Assembly (NCBI RefSeq): GCF_000741135.1
Contig: NZ_JGYU01000008.1
Span: 26,041-90,040 of the forward strand
Direction: 5' to 3'
Source: Bifidobacterium choerinum
GTDB lineage: Bacteria; Actinomycetota; Actinomycetes; Actinomycetales; Bifidobacteriaceae
DNA length: 64,000 nucleotides
Both the position numbers and the translations under genes were made by a program. Shown piece after piece: positions 1-8,270 of the stretch; position 1 is the first letter of the stretch, and the number at the start of each line of letters is the position of its first letter. The notes below the pieces were generated by a model. That model was not told the DNA's origin, did not search any database, and saw only the letters and a list, made by a program, of their open reading frames with translations.

Positions 1-10
1 CATCCCGTCG

Positions 11-60
11 ACGACGAAGGCCGCGCCGATCGGGACATCGATCGGCGCGGCCTTCGTCGT
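11..60. terminator. Long perfect hairpin, probable terminator
   Basis: Two 22-base arms (11-32 and 39-60) are exactly complementary around a 6-base loop. It lies just past the stop of the SPOR-like gene on the minus strand, so it probably ends the nadE transcript, and it could serve a gene outside the window too. There is no U tract, as with most hairpins in this window. Confidence 0.75.
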
Positions 61-88
61 CATGCCAGCGGCCCGACGGGCCGCTCAC

Positions 89-286
89 TCACTTCGTGTC
101 GTTCCAGCTGTTCCAGGCATGGTCCTCGTCGTCCCAGCGCTTGTTGCGTTCGGCGGCGGTCTTCAGCGCGTCCATCGCCGCCTGCTTCGTCGGATACGGT
201 CCGATGCGGTACTCCATCGGGGACTTCGGACCGAGTTCGACCTGCCCGGTCGCCGTGTTGTAGTACCACTGCTGCGCTTCGCTCAT
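89..286 (-). CDS. Small SPOR-like hypothetical protein
   Basis: This 65-residue protein is rich in Trp and Tyr (EAQQWYYNTATGQVE, then IGPYPTKQAAMDALKTAAER). The pattern resembles a half SPOR repeat. Short proteins like this are common in actinobacteria and are often annotated as SPOR-domain proteins, sometimes wrongly as methionine aminopeptidase. There is no signal peptide or membrane segment. A strong AAGGAG lies upstream of the ATG. It follows nadE by about 80 bases on the same strand and may be co-transcribed. Function is unknown; peptidoglycan binding would be a guess from the SPOR resemblance alone. Confidence 0.75.
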   Translation of the reverse strand: MSEAQQWYYNTATGQVELGPKSPMEYRIGPYPTKQAAMDALKTAAERNKRWDDEDHAWNSWNDTK

Positions 287-368
287 GCTTTCGCTCCTTC
301 GTGCTGTTCCTGCAAACGCCCGTTTCGGGCACCACTGTACGCCTGTGGGCCGCGCCGGCCCGGGTCCG

Positions 369-2066
369 CTATTCGCGGAACCGGTCGGTGACCGGCAGGC
401 GCCGGTCGCGCCCGAACGCGAGCGCGCTCACCTTCGGGCCCAGCGGGTACTGGCGACGCTTCCATTCGGCGCGGTCGACGAGGCGCATGACCGTGTCGAC
501 GGTCCTCTCGTCGAAGCCGTCGGCGAGCAGGTCGGCGCGGCCATGCGCATGCTCGATGTAGGCCTCGAGCACACGGTCGAGCAACGCGTACTCCGGCAGC
601 GAGTCCGAATCCTTCTGCCCGGGGCGCAGTTCGGCGCTCGGCGCCTTCTCGATCGAGCTCACCGGGATGATGACGCCGCCGGCCGGCATGACGCCGCCGT
701 CGAATCCCTCGTTGCCGACGACGCGCAGGCCGCCGACGCCGACGCCTTCGGCGGCCGCGCGGTTGCGCCAGCGCGCGAGCGCCCACACCTTCGTCTTGAA
801 GACGTCCTTGATCGGCGCGTAGCCGCCGACGGCGTCGCCGTAGATCGTCGAATAGCCGCAGGCGAGCTCGGACTTGTTGCCGGTGGCGAGCGCGAGCGCG
901 CCCTTCGAGTTCGAGTAGGCCATGACGATGACGCCGCGGATGCGCGCCTGCAGGTTCTCGGCGGCGACGCCTTCGAGCCGCAGCTGCCGCTGGAAGGCGT
1001 CGAAGAGCGGTTCGATCGGCTGCACGTCGTAGTGGGCGCCGAGGTTCGCGGCAAGGTCGGCGGCGTCGTCTTTCGAACCGTCCGACGAGTACATGCTCGG
1101 CATCGAGATGCCGTACACCGCGTCGCCGCCGGCGGCGTCGGCGGCCATCGCGGCGACGAGCGCCGAGTCGACGCCTCCGGACAGGCCGAGCGTGACCGAC
1201 GTGAAGCCGTTCTTGGCCATGTAGTCCTTGAGGCCGAGCACGCAGGCCGTGTAGACCTCCTCGTCCGCGTCGAGCGGCTCGGCGATCGCGCCCGGCCGCT
1301 GGTGGTCGGCGTCCGTGTCGAGGTCGAAGTACGAGAGGTCCTCGACGAACATCGGCGAACGCTCGAGCAATGTGCCGTCGGCGTCGACGACGAAGCTGCC
1401 GCCGTCGAAGACGAGGTCGTCCTGGCCGCCGACCTGGTTGACGTAGATCATCGGCGCGTCGACCTCGCGCGCGCGACGCGCGCCCAGGTCGAGCCGCGTG
1501 TGCGTCTTGCCCTCCTCGTACGGCGAGCCGTTGACGGTCAGCAGCAGGTCGATGCCCATGTGAGCGAGTTCGGCGACGGGGCCGCCGTCCTGCCAGATGT
1601 CCTCGCAGATAGCGACGCCGACGCGCGCGCCGTCGATGTCGAGCACGACGGTGCGCTCGCCGGACGAGAAGATGCGGAACTCGTCGAAGACGCCGTAGTT
1701 GGGCAGGAAGTGCTTGTCGTAGCCGGCCCAGACGTGTCCGCCGTGCAGCACGACGAGGCGGTTGCGCGGCTTGCCGTTGGCGTGGTCGGTGCCGATCGTG
1801 CCGACGACGACGTACAGGCCGCCCATGCCTTCGTCGCCGAGTGCGGCGGCGAGCCGGTCGGCCGTGTCCCATGCGGCCGACCGGAAGGTCGCGCGCAGCG
1901 CAAGGTCCTCGATCGGATAGCCGGTGAGCGTCATCTCCGGGAAGACGACGACGTCGGCGCCGCCCTGCATGGCGCGGCGCGTGAAATCGAGGACCTTGCG
2001 GGCGTTGCCGTCAAGGTCGCCGACGCAGGTGTCGATCTGCGCGAGTGCGAAACGTAGTGTGCTCAT
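369..2066 (-). CDS. nadE: NAD+ synthase, glutamine-hydrolysing
   Basis: This two-domain enzyme of 565 residues makes NAD+ from deamido-NAD+, ATP and glutamine. Residues 1 to about 265 form a nitrilase-type glutaminase with Glu44 (FPEMTLTGYP), Lys118 (YDKHF) and Cys154 (GVAICEDIW) as the catalytic triad. The C-terminal half is the ATP-pyrophosphatase synthetase with the P-loop SGGVDS at 296-301. The chosen ATG at 2066 starts exactly at the nitrilase fold (MSTLRFALAQ). No Shine-Dalgarno is present; a TACACT box ends 8 bases upstream, so the message is probably leaderless. Length matches bacterial two-domain NadE of this shorter type. It is the last step of NAD biosynthesis and acts in the cytoplasm. 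Confidence 0.96.
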   Translation of the reverse strand: MSTLRFALAQIDTCVGDLDGNARKVLDFTRRAMQGGADVVVFPEMTLTGYPIEDLALRATFRSAAWDTADRLAAALGDEGMGGLYVVVGTIGTDHANGKPRNRLVVLHGGHVWAGYDKHFLPNYGVFDEFRIFSSGERTVVLDIDGARVGVAICEDIWQDGGPVAELAHMGIDLLLTVNGSPYEEGKTHTRLDLGARRAREVDAPMIYVNQVGGQDDLVFDGGSFVVDADGTLLERSPMFVEDLSYFDLDTDADHQRPGAIAEPLDADEEVYTACVLGLKDYMAKNGFTSVTLGLSGGVDSALVAAMAADAAGGDAVYGISMPSMYSSDGSKDDAADLAANLGAHYDVQPIEPLFDAFQRQLRLEGVAAENLQARIRGVIVMAYSNSKGALALATGNKSELACGYSTIYGDAVGGYAPIKDVFKTKVWALARWRNRAAAEGVGVGGLRVVGNEGFDGGVMPAGGVIIPVSSIEKAPSAELRPGQKDSDSLPEYALLDRVLEAYIEHAHGRADLLADGFDERTVDTVMRLVDRAEWKRRQYPLGPKVSALAFGRDRRLPVTDRFRE

Positions 2067-2074
2067 GGGCACCA

Positions 2075-2080
2075 AGTGTA
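2075..2080 (-). promoter_or_regulatory. -10 box of nadE, leaderless start
   Basis: TACACT on the minus strand, 8 bases before the nadE ATG. Transcription would begin at or next to the A of the start codon. Confidence 0.5.
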
Positions 2081-2095
2081 GCGCCGCGCGCCTCC

Positions 2096-3250
2096 CTATT
2101 CGTTCGCGAGCGTGTGCAATGTCTCGAGCGCGGCGTTCGCGTAGAACTCGGCGCCGGTCTTCACGGCCTCGTCGAAGCCGACGAAGCGCGGGCTGTGCCA
2201 GTCGGCGCATCCGGGCGTGCCGTTCGAGCCGACGAAGGCGAAGACGAGGCGCGTCACCTCGCCGTATTCGGCGAAGTCCTCCCCCGCCATCGACGGCATG
2301 ATCGGCGCGGCCTCGGCGTACTGCGGGATCGCGGCGGCGACCGGCGCGATCAGGTCGGGGTCGCATACGAGCGGCGCCTGGAAGTCGTCCCATTCGATGT
2401 CGGCGCGGATGCCGTGGGCGGCGGCCGTCGCCTCGACGATCTGGCGGAAGCGGCGGGCGGCGAGGTCGCCGTCCTCGCGGTGGAAGTAGCGCGCCGTGCC
2501 CTGGAATCCAGCCTCGGCCGGGATGACGTTCCACACGTCGCCGCCGTGCACTTCGGTCACCGACAGCACGAGCGGATGGAACGGCGAGACGTTGCGGCTG
2601 ACGATCGTCTGCAACGCAAGGATCATCGAGCTCATCGCCTCGAAGGGTCCGGTGCCCTTGTGCGGGTAGCCGCCATGCGTGCCGTCGGCGTGCAGCGTCA
2701 CATGGAAGCGCACGCAGCCGGCCATCATCGGCTGCGGTCCGGCGGCGAGGACGCCGGGCGCGTAGTTCGGGTTGTTGTGCGTGCCGATGATCGCGTCGAG
2801 GCCGTCGGCGAGCCCGGCGTCGATGACGGCGCGCGCGCCACGGCCGAGCTCCTCGGCCGGCTGGAAGATGACGCGCAGCGTGCCGCGGATGAGGTCGCGG
2901 TGCGCGTTGAGCCAGAACACGGCGCCGAGCAGACTCGTCATGTGCAGGTCGTGGCCGCAGGCGTGCATGACGCCGTCGTCGGCCGACGCGAAGTCGAGTC
3001 CGGAGTCCTCATGCACCGGCAGGCCGTCGATATCGGCGCGCAGGCCCACGACCGGACCCGGATGCGTGCCCTCGATGTGCGCGAAGACGCCGGTCGGCAT
3101 CGGGTCGTCGAGCGGCTCGACGCCGTGCGAGGTGAGCACGTCCCTCAGATACGCGCTCGTCTCATGTTCCTCGAAGGAACGCTCCGGATGACGGTGCAGA
3201 TGGTGGCGGATCGCCCGCAGTTCGTCGCTCAGTTCGATCGTCACGGCCAT
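2096..3250 (-). CDS. M20 family amidohydrolase/peptidase
   Basis: This 384-residue zinc-dependent amidohydrolase belongs to the M20D type (hippurate hydrolase, N-acyl-amino-acid deacylase family). Visible metal-site motifs are RADIDGLPVHE, HACGHD (Cys98, His100) and the Glu pair in FQPAEE (133-134). An AGGAGAGAGG ribosome site precedes the ATG at 3250, 41 bases after metI, so it is the last gene of the metQ-metN-metI operon. The context suggests it releases methionine or another amino acid from an N-acyl derivative or a short peptide taken up by the transporter; the real substrate cannot be read from the sequence. Cytoplasmic; no signal peptide. Confidence 0.9.
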   Translation of the reverse strand: MAVTIELSDELRAIRHHLHRHPERSFEEHETSAYLRDVLTSHGVEPLDDPMPTGVFAHIEGTHPGPVVGLRADIDGLPVHEDSGLDFASADDGVMHACGHDLHMTSLLGAVFWLNAHRDLIRGTLRVIFQPAEELGRGARAVIDAGLADGLDAIIGTHNNPNYAPGVLAAGPQPMMAGCVRFHVTLHADGTHGGYPHKGTGPFEAMSSMILALQTIVSRNVSPFHPLVLSVTEVHGGDVWNVIPAEAGFQGTARYFHREDGDLAARRFRQIVEATAAAHGIRADIEWDDFQAPLVCDPDLIAPVAAAIPQYAEAAPIMPSMAGEDFAEYGEVTRLVFAFVGSNGTPGCADWHSPRFVGFDEAVKTGAEFYANAALETLHTLANE

Positions 3251-3291
3251 GTTGGTTCCTCTCTCCTGCTTGGTTCGTTGCCGGCGCCGTC

Positions 3292-4017
3292 TCAGCGGCG
3301 CAGCAGACGCTTGGCGATCGCGTTCGCGATGGCCTGCACGACCTGCACAAGCACGATCATGATGATGACGGCCGTCCAGGTGACGGTCTGGTCGAATTTC
3401 TGGTAGCCGTACGCGATCGCGAAGTTGCCCAGGCCGCCGCCGCCGATGTAGCCGGCCATCGCGGACATGTCGAGCACGCCGATGAACAGGAACGCGTAGG
3501 CGAGGATCAGCGGCGCGAGCGCCTCGGGGATGAGCACGGTGCGGATGATCGTGAACTTCGACGCGCCCATCGCGCGCGCCGCCTCGATGACGCCGTGGTC
3601 GACCGGCACGAGGTTCTGCTCGACGAGACGCGACGTCGCGAAGGTGCACATGATGCACATCGGGAAGATCGCCGCCGTCGTGCCGATCGACGTGCCGACG
3701 ACCCTGACGGTCAGCGGCTGCATCGCGGCGAGGAAGATGATGAACGGGATCGGGCGCACGATGTTGACGAGGATGTCGAGCACGCGGTAGACGACGCGGT
3801 TCTCGAAGAGGTTGCCCGGGCGCGTGCCGTAGAGGATGACGCCGAGGACGAGGCCGAGGACGCCTCCGATGACGATCGTGACGAGCACCATCTGCAGCGT
3901 CTGGACGACCGACTGCGCGAGCAGTGGTTTGAGGACGCTCCAGTCGCTGCGGCTCGCGAGCGTCGCGGCGTGCGCGGCCGCGGTTGCGGTTGCGGATTCG
4001 AATGCGAGGGTGGGCAT
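3292..4017 (-). CDS. metI: Methionine ABC transporter permease
   Basis: This 241-residue membrane protein is the MetI permease of the methionine (MUT family) importer. About five hydrophobic spans are visible. The EAA loop that contacts the ATPase reads GVIEAARAMGASKFTIIRTV, followed by LIPEALAPLILAY. It starts two bases after the metN stop, with a GGAAC-type ribosome site inside the end of metN, so translation is coupled. Length is slightly above the usual ~220 residues because of an Ala/Thr-rich N-terminus. Confidence 0.95.
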   Translation of the reverse strand: MPTLAFESATATAAAHAATLASRSDWSVLKPLLAQSVVQTLQMVLVTIVIGGVLGLVLGVILYGTRPGNLFENRVVYRVLDILVNIVRPIPFIIFLAAMQPLTVRVVGTSIGTTAAIFPMCIMCTFATSRLVEQNLVPVDHGVIEAARAMGASKFTIIRTVLIPEALAPLILAYAFLFIGVLDMSAMAGYIGGGGLGNFAIAYGYQKFDQTVTWTAVIIMIVLVQVVQAIANAIAKRLLRR

Positions 4018-4019
4018 CT

Positions 4020-5285
4020 TCAGTCACGTTCCTTTCGTGCGTCCGTCTGCTGCGCCGGCGTCGTGGGCGCCATGTCGACGACGTCGTCGTCCTGTTCGAT
4101 CATCCCGATGTCGTCGGCGAGCGTTTCTGCCGGCGCGGGCGTCGTCTCGTCGGGTCCGAGCGCGATGCGGGCGCGTTCGACGGCCGTGTCGTAGTCGACC
4201 GGATGTGCCTTCGTGCCGAAGTCGACGATGTCGCTGTGGCGGCGCAGGTCGTCGAGGAAGGCGTCGATCCGCGCCTCGTCGCCGGTGAACTCGTAGGTCA
4301 TCGCGCCGATCGCGATGTCCTGCACGGTGTCGATGCCGCCGTACAGCAGGCCGCTGCTGATGCCGTGGCGGGCGATGAGTTCGGAGATGTCCTGTCCGGA
4401 GGCGGGCACGAGCACGTTGCCGTCGGCGTCGACGATGTCGCGCTGACGCACGACGACGGTGACGAGACGTCCCGGCCACTGCTCGCGCATGACGGCGATG
4501 CGCGCCGGGTCGGGCAGGCCGTCCATCGCCGTGGCGATGAAGCGCTTCGTGACCGGCTGCTTCGGCGCGGCGAAGACGTCGTAGACATCGCCCTGTTCGA
4601 CGACGCGGCCGGCGCTCATGACAGCGACGCGGTTGGCGATCTGCTGCACGACGTTCATCTGATGCGTGATGAGCACGATCGTGATGCCGAGCTGACGGTT
4701 GACGCGTTCGAGCAGCTGGAGCACCTCGGTCGTCGTCTCCGGGTCGAGCGCGCTCGTCGCCTCGTCGGCAAGCAGGATCTTCGGGTTCGTCGCCAGGGCG
4801 CGCGCGATGCCGACGCGCTGCTTCTGGCCGCCCGACAGCTGCGACGGGTACTTGTTCGCATGTTCGGACAGGCCTACGAACTCGAGCAGCTCGCGGACGC
4901 GCTTGTCCTGATAGTCCTTGCGCCAATGGTCGAGCTTCAGCGGATAGGCGATGTTCTGCGCGACCGTCTTCTGCGAGAACAGATTGAACTGCTGGAAGAT
5001 CATGCCGATCTTCTGGCGCACCGGCCGCAGCCTGCCCTCGCCCATATGCGACACGTCGTGGCCCATGACGGTGACGGTGCCGCTCGTCGGCTGCTCGAGC
5101 GCGTTGATCATGCGCACAAGCGTCGACTTGCCGGCGCCCGAATAGCCGATGATGCCGAAAATGTCGCCTTCGTCGATGCTCAGCGAGACGTCGTCGACGG
5201 CGCGCATCGTCTTCTTCGCGCCGCGCTGCCTGAACTCCTTGACCACATGGTCGAAGACGATGATGGGTTCCTTGCCTTGCGTCAT
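4020..5285 (-). CDS. metN: Methionine ABC transporter ATP-binding protein
   Basis: This 421-residue ATPase powers methionine import. Walker A is GYSGAGKST (about 48-56), the signature is LSGGQKQR, Walker B runs ILLADEATSALDP and the H-loop is LITHQ. The C-terminal ~80 residues form a NIL domain, the ferredoxin-like sensor that binds methionine and inhibits transport when the cell is replete. The ATG at 5285 follows AAGGAG at a rather long spacing; the frame is open further upstream but that stretch has no family similarity. It sits between metQ and metI in a Q-N-I-amidohydrolase operon. Confidence 0.96.
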   Translation of the reverse strand: MTQGKEPIIVFDHVVKEFRQRGAKKTMRAVDDVSLSIDEGDIFGIIGYSGAGKSTLVRMINALEQPTSGTVTVMGHDVSHMGEGRLRPVRQKIGMIFQQFNLFSQKTVAQNIAYPLKLDHWRKDYQDKRVRELLEFVGLSEHANKYPSQLSGGQKQRVGIARALATNPKILLADEATSALDPETTTEVLQLLERVNRQLGITIVLITHQMNVVQQIANRVAVMSAGRVVEQGDVYDVFAAPKQPVTKRFIATAMDGLPDPARIAVMREQWPGRLVTVVVRQRDIVDADGNVLVPASGQDISELIARHGISSGLLYGGIDTVQDIAIGAMTYEFTGDEARIDAFLDDLRRHSDIVDFGTKAHPVDYDTAVERARIALGPDETTPAPAETLADDIGMIEQDDDVVDMAPTTPAQQTDARKERD

Positions 5286-5440
5286 TGTGTCGCCTTTGTC
5301 TCCTTGATTTGCCCCGCCTCTCCCCCGTCGCCCGCGCATCGCGCCGAATGCGAGAGAAAGCCGCCGGCCGCCATTGTAGCGGCACGGGCGGCTCATCGTG
5401 CGCGTTGCCCCGTGGCGGCGCGCCGTGTGCGGCGAAGGGC

Positions 5441-6460
5441 TCACTTGCCGCTCGCGCGGATGTCCGATTCGATGTCGGTCAGGTACTTCGCCAGTTCGGT
5501 CTGCGAGAACTTGTCTGCGAACACGGCGGTGCCTGCCGACTCCTCCTGCAGCGCGTCGAGCACCGGCTTCGTCTGGTAGATCTCGACGCACTTGCGGTAC
5601 ACGGCGTTGTCCACGTCGTCGGCTCGCACGGCGAAGATGTTGATGTAGGGGCGCGACTCCTCAGATTCTGCGTCGTCATGGTAGATCGCGTCGGTCGGGT
5701 CGAGGCCGGCGTCGGCGACGTAGTCGTTGTTGATGACGCCGGCGGACAGGTCGTCGCCGCCCGACTTGAGTGTGTTTGCGATCTGCTCGGCCTTCATCGG
5801 CACGACCTTGACCTTCGACTTCGCCTCGTCGATGTCCTGCGGAATCGTGAACGCCGTCCAGTCGCCCTTGAGCGTGACGACGCCGGCGGCCTTGAGCACG
5901 CCGATCGCGCGCGCCTGGTTCGTCTCGTCGTTCGGAATCGCGACCGTCGAGCCGGCCGGCAGATCCTTGATGTCGGTGTACTTCGGCTTGCCGTCCTTGT
6001 CGAAGGAGGAGTAGACGCCGAGCGGATAGATCGCCACACCGCCGAGCGGCTGCAGGTCCTTGCCGTTCTGCACGTTGTAGTTGGCCAGATACAGCAGATG
6101 CTGGAACTCGTTCATGTCGAGGTCGCCGGCGGCGAGCGCCGGGTTCTCGCTCGTGTAGTCCTGGAAGTCCACGATCTTCACGTAGATGCCCTTCGCCTTG
6201 GCCTGCTTGGTGAATTCGACCCACTGCGGATCGGTGGCGCCGACGACGCCAATCCTCACCGGATTGTCCTTCGTGCCCTTCGCGGCTTCCGCCGCGCCGC
6301 CGTTCGCGCGGTGGAAGCCGAAGAAGGCGCCCGCCGCCACGAGCAGCACGACGACGACGGCGATGACGATGTTGCGCGCCGTGTGGTTGACGCGCACCGG
6401 CTCGTCGGTGTTCAGCTCCGGCACGTTGCCGCCCGGTTCATTGGTGTTGTTCTGGCTCAT
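5441..6460 (-). CDS. metQ: Methionine-binding protein of the ABC importer
   Basis: This 339-residue solute-binding protein (NlpA/MetQ family) captures methionine outside the cell. Instead of a lipobox it carries one N-terminal membrane helix (NIVIAVVVVLLVAAGAFFGF, about 40-60) without a lipid-attachment cysteine, so it appears anchored by an uncleaved helix. The binding domain starts near KDNPVRIGVVGATDPQW and ends KYLTDIESDI. The ATG at 6460 is preferred over an upstream in-frame codon because the extra residues look random. It is first in the operon. The gap to the divergent HAD gene (6461-6716) holds a TATAAG box near 6599-6604 as a weak promoter candidate; no SAM riboswitch was recognised there. 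Confidence 0.92.
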   Translation of the reverse strand: MSQNNTNEPGGNVPELNTDEPVRVNHTARNIVIAVVVVLLVAAGAFFGFHRANGGAAEAAKGTKDNPVRIGVVGATDPQWVEFTKQAKAKGIYVKIVDFQDYTSENPALAAGDLDMNEFQHLLYLANYNVQNGKDLQPLGGVAIYPLGVYSSFDKDGKPKYTDIKDLPAGSTVAIPNDETNQARAIGVLKAAGVVTLKGDWTAFTIPQDIDEAKSKVKVVPMKAEQIANTLKSGGDDLSAGVINNDYVADAGLDPTDAIYHDDAESEESRPYINIFAVRADDVDNAVYRKCVEIYQTKPVLDALQEESAGTAVFADKFSQTELAKYLTDIESDIRASGK

Positions 6461-6703
6461 CGTTTTCGTATCCCTCTTCCTTGTGTTTCCTTGGGTTGTC
6501 CGTATCTCCGCGTGCGCCCGGACCTGCCGTCGGCGCCGCGACGTGTTCAAGAATACGACCGCGGACGACGTGACGGCGCCGTGTCGTTATCGTTTCCTCT
6601 TATAGGCGGCGTTCGCCCGCCGCAACGCCAACGGTTGCGCCGCGGAAAACCCGGATCGGCGACGTGGGCCGACGTCGCGATACGGACGCCGGTGCGCATG
6701 CCG

Positions 6704-6709
6704 TAGACT
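6704..6709 (+). promoter_or_regulatory. -10 box, leaderless start of the HAD gene
   Basis: TAGACT, exactly 7 bases before the ATG at 6717. No Shine-Dalgarno is present, so the transcript probably starts at the ATG. Confidence 0.5.
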
Positions 6710-6716
6710 GGACGTC

Positions 6717-7559
6717 ATGACGACCTCCACCGACCGCTCTCCCCTCCCCGCCGGCGCCGGCGACGACATCCGCGCCGTGTTCTTCGACATCGACGGCACA
6801 TTGACGAGCTTCGCGACGCACACGGTGCCACGTTCGACGATCAACGCGCTCCATGCGCTGCGTGCGAAGGGCGTGCGCGTATACATCTGCACCGGCCGCT
6901 CGCCCGAGCAGATGAAGGTCGTGCTCGATGCGATCCCTTTCCGTTTCGACGGCGTCGCCGGCGTCAACGGGCAGTACTGCTGGAGGGCTGACGGCACCGT
7001 CGTCGCCGACCGTCCGTTCGACGGGGCGGACGTGCGGGCGGTCGTCGGCTGGCTCGACCTCCATCCAGACGTCGTCGCCGTGTTCGCCGAACGCGACACG
7101 GCGTACTTCAACCACGACTCCGAGCGGATACGCGCGATGTGGCGGTCGCTGGGCAAGACGGCGCCGAAGCTGCGCTTCATCGACCCGCACACGCGCATCG
7201 GGGACAACCGGATCTACCAGATCAGCCCCTATGTGGGCCGCGACGACGAACGGGCGATCGTCGAGGGCTGCCACGCCGTGCGCGGCGTGCGCTGGCATCC
7301 CGACTTCGTCGACCTCATCCCGGCCTCGGGAGGCAAGGACCGTGGCGTCGCGACGCTGCTGGCCGACGTGGGGCTGACGCGCGCGCAGTCGATGGCCTTC
7401 GGCGACGGCGGCAACGACGTGGACATGCTGCGCTACGCGCATATCGGCGTCGCGATGGGCAACGGCACCGCCGACGCGAGGGCCGCCGCCGACTATGTCA
7501 CAAGAGATGTCGACGACGACGGCGTCGCGCACGCGCTGCGGCACTTCGGAATCCTGTGA
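6717..7559 (+). CDS. HAD-superfamily (Cof-type) hydrolase
   Basis: This 280-residue phosphatase is of the Cof/YbjI class. Motif I is [12 protein letters not shown] with the nucleophile Asp, motif II the Thr of ICTGR, and motif [12 protein letters not shown]; the Lys of motif III lies near GGKDRG. The middle of the protein is a C2b cap domain. Such enzymes act on sugar phosphates or flavin/vitamin B6 phosphates; the substrate here is not predictable. It is transcribed away from metQ and followed by the cyclophilin gene after 71 bases. Confidence 0.92.
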   Translation: MTTSTDRSPLPAGAGDDIRAVFFDIDGTLTSFATHTVPRSTINALHALRAKGVRVYICTGRSPEQMKVVLDAIPFRFDGVAGVNGQYCWRADGTVVADRPFDGADVRAVVGWLDLHPDVVAVFAERDTAYFNHDSERIRAMWRSLGKTAPKLRFIDPHTRIGDNRIYQISPYVGRDDERAIVEGCHAVRGVRWHPDFVDLIPASGGKDRGVATLLADVGLTRAQSMAFGDGGNDVDMLRYAHIGVAMGNGTADARAAADYVTRDVDDDGVAHALRHFGIL

Positions 7560-7630
7560 CGGGGAGCCGCGTTCGCCGTTGGACGCAGCGCCGTGTCCTC
7601 GAGTGCGGCCGTATGCTACCGTGTCGAGGT

Positions 7631-8170
7631 ATGACCACTATTATCATGCACACCTCCGAAGGTGACATCACGATCAACCTGTTCGACGACAAGACGCCCA
7701 AGACCGTCGAGAACTTCCTCGGCCTGGCCACCGGCCAGAAGGCCTGGCGCGACCCTTTCACCGGCGAGCAGTCCAACGAACATTTCTATGACGGACTGAC
7801 CTTCCACCGCGTCATCAAGGACTTCATGATCCAGGGCGGCTGCCCGCTCGGCACCGGCACCGGCGGCCCCGGCTACGACTTCGACGACGAGATCGTCCCG
7901 ACGCTCAAGTTCGACCACCCCTACCTGCTCGCGATGGCGAACGCCGGCCTCGCGCGCGGCGCCGACGGCAAGCTGCACGGCACGAACGGCTCGCAGTTCT
8001 TCATCACGACGGTGCCGACGCCGTGGCTCGACGGCCACCACACGATCTTCGGCGAGGTCGCCGACGAGGCCTCGACGGCCGTCGTCGACAAGATCGACGC
8101 CGTCGCCACCGACGCGCACGACTGTCCGCTCGAGCCGGTCATGATCGAATCGATCGAGGTCAAGGACTGA
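7631..8170 (+). CDS. Peptidyl-prolyl cis-trans isomerase, cyclophilin type
   Basis: This 179-residue cytoplasmic cyclophilin speeds proline isomerisation during protein folding. Active-site motifs are [18 protein letters not shown] (catalytic Arg in FHR), [11 protein letters not shown], and [11 protein letters not shown], in which His replaces the Trp common in eukaryotic cyclosporin-binding forms. The ATG at 7631 begins at the conserved start ([18 protein letters not shown]). GAGG lies too close to the ATG to act as a ribosome site, while TACCGT ends 8 bases upstream, so a leaderless start is possible. It converges on rel, sharing a terminator hairpin. Confidence 0.95.
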   Translation: MTTIIMHTSEGDITINLFDDKTPKTVENFLGLATGQKAWRDPFTGEQSNEHFYDGLTFHRVIKDFMIQGGCPLGTGTGGPGYDFDDEIVPTLKFDHPYLLAMANAGLARGADGKLHGTNGSQFFITTVPTPWLDGHHTIFGEVADEASTAVVDKIDAVATDAHDCPLEPVMIESIEVKD

Positions 8171-8201
8171 AGATCGGCGCCCTGCGGCGCATCATACGGC
8201 A

Positions 8202-8248
8202 ACGCGAAGGAGGCGGCGCCCCATGACGGGGCGGCGCCTCCTTCGCGT
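8202..8248. terminator. Bidirectional terminator between cyclophilin and rel
   Basis: 21-base arms (8202-8222 and 8228-8248) pair with a single mismatch around the loop ATGAC. It sits between two convergent genes and lacks a U tract. Confidence 0.75.
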
Positions 8249-8270
8249 ATCATCGTCGGCGTCGCGCCGG

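Noticed and set aside
283..2534. Very long open frames antisense to nadE and many other genes
   Set aside because: They are Arg/Ala-rich translations of the complementary or shifted frame of GC-rich genes and show no protein family features.
6461..6716. SAM riboswitch upstream of metQ
   Set aside because: No recognisable SAM aptamer core or terminator/antiterminator could be found; only a weak promoter-like box is visible.
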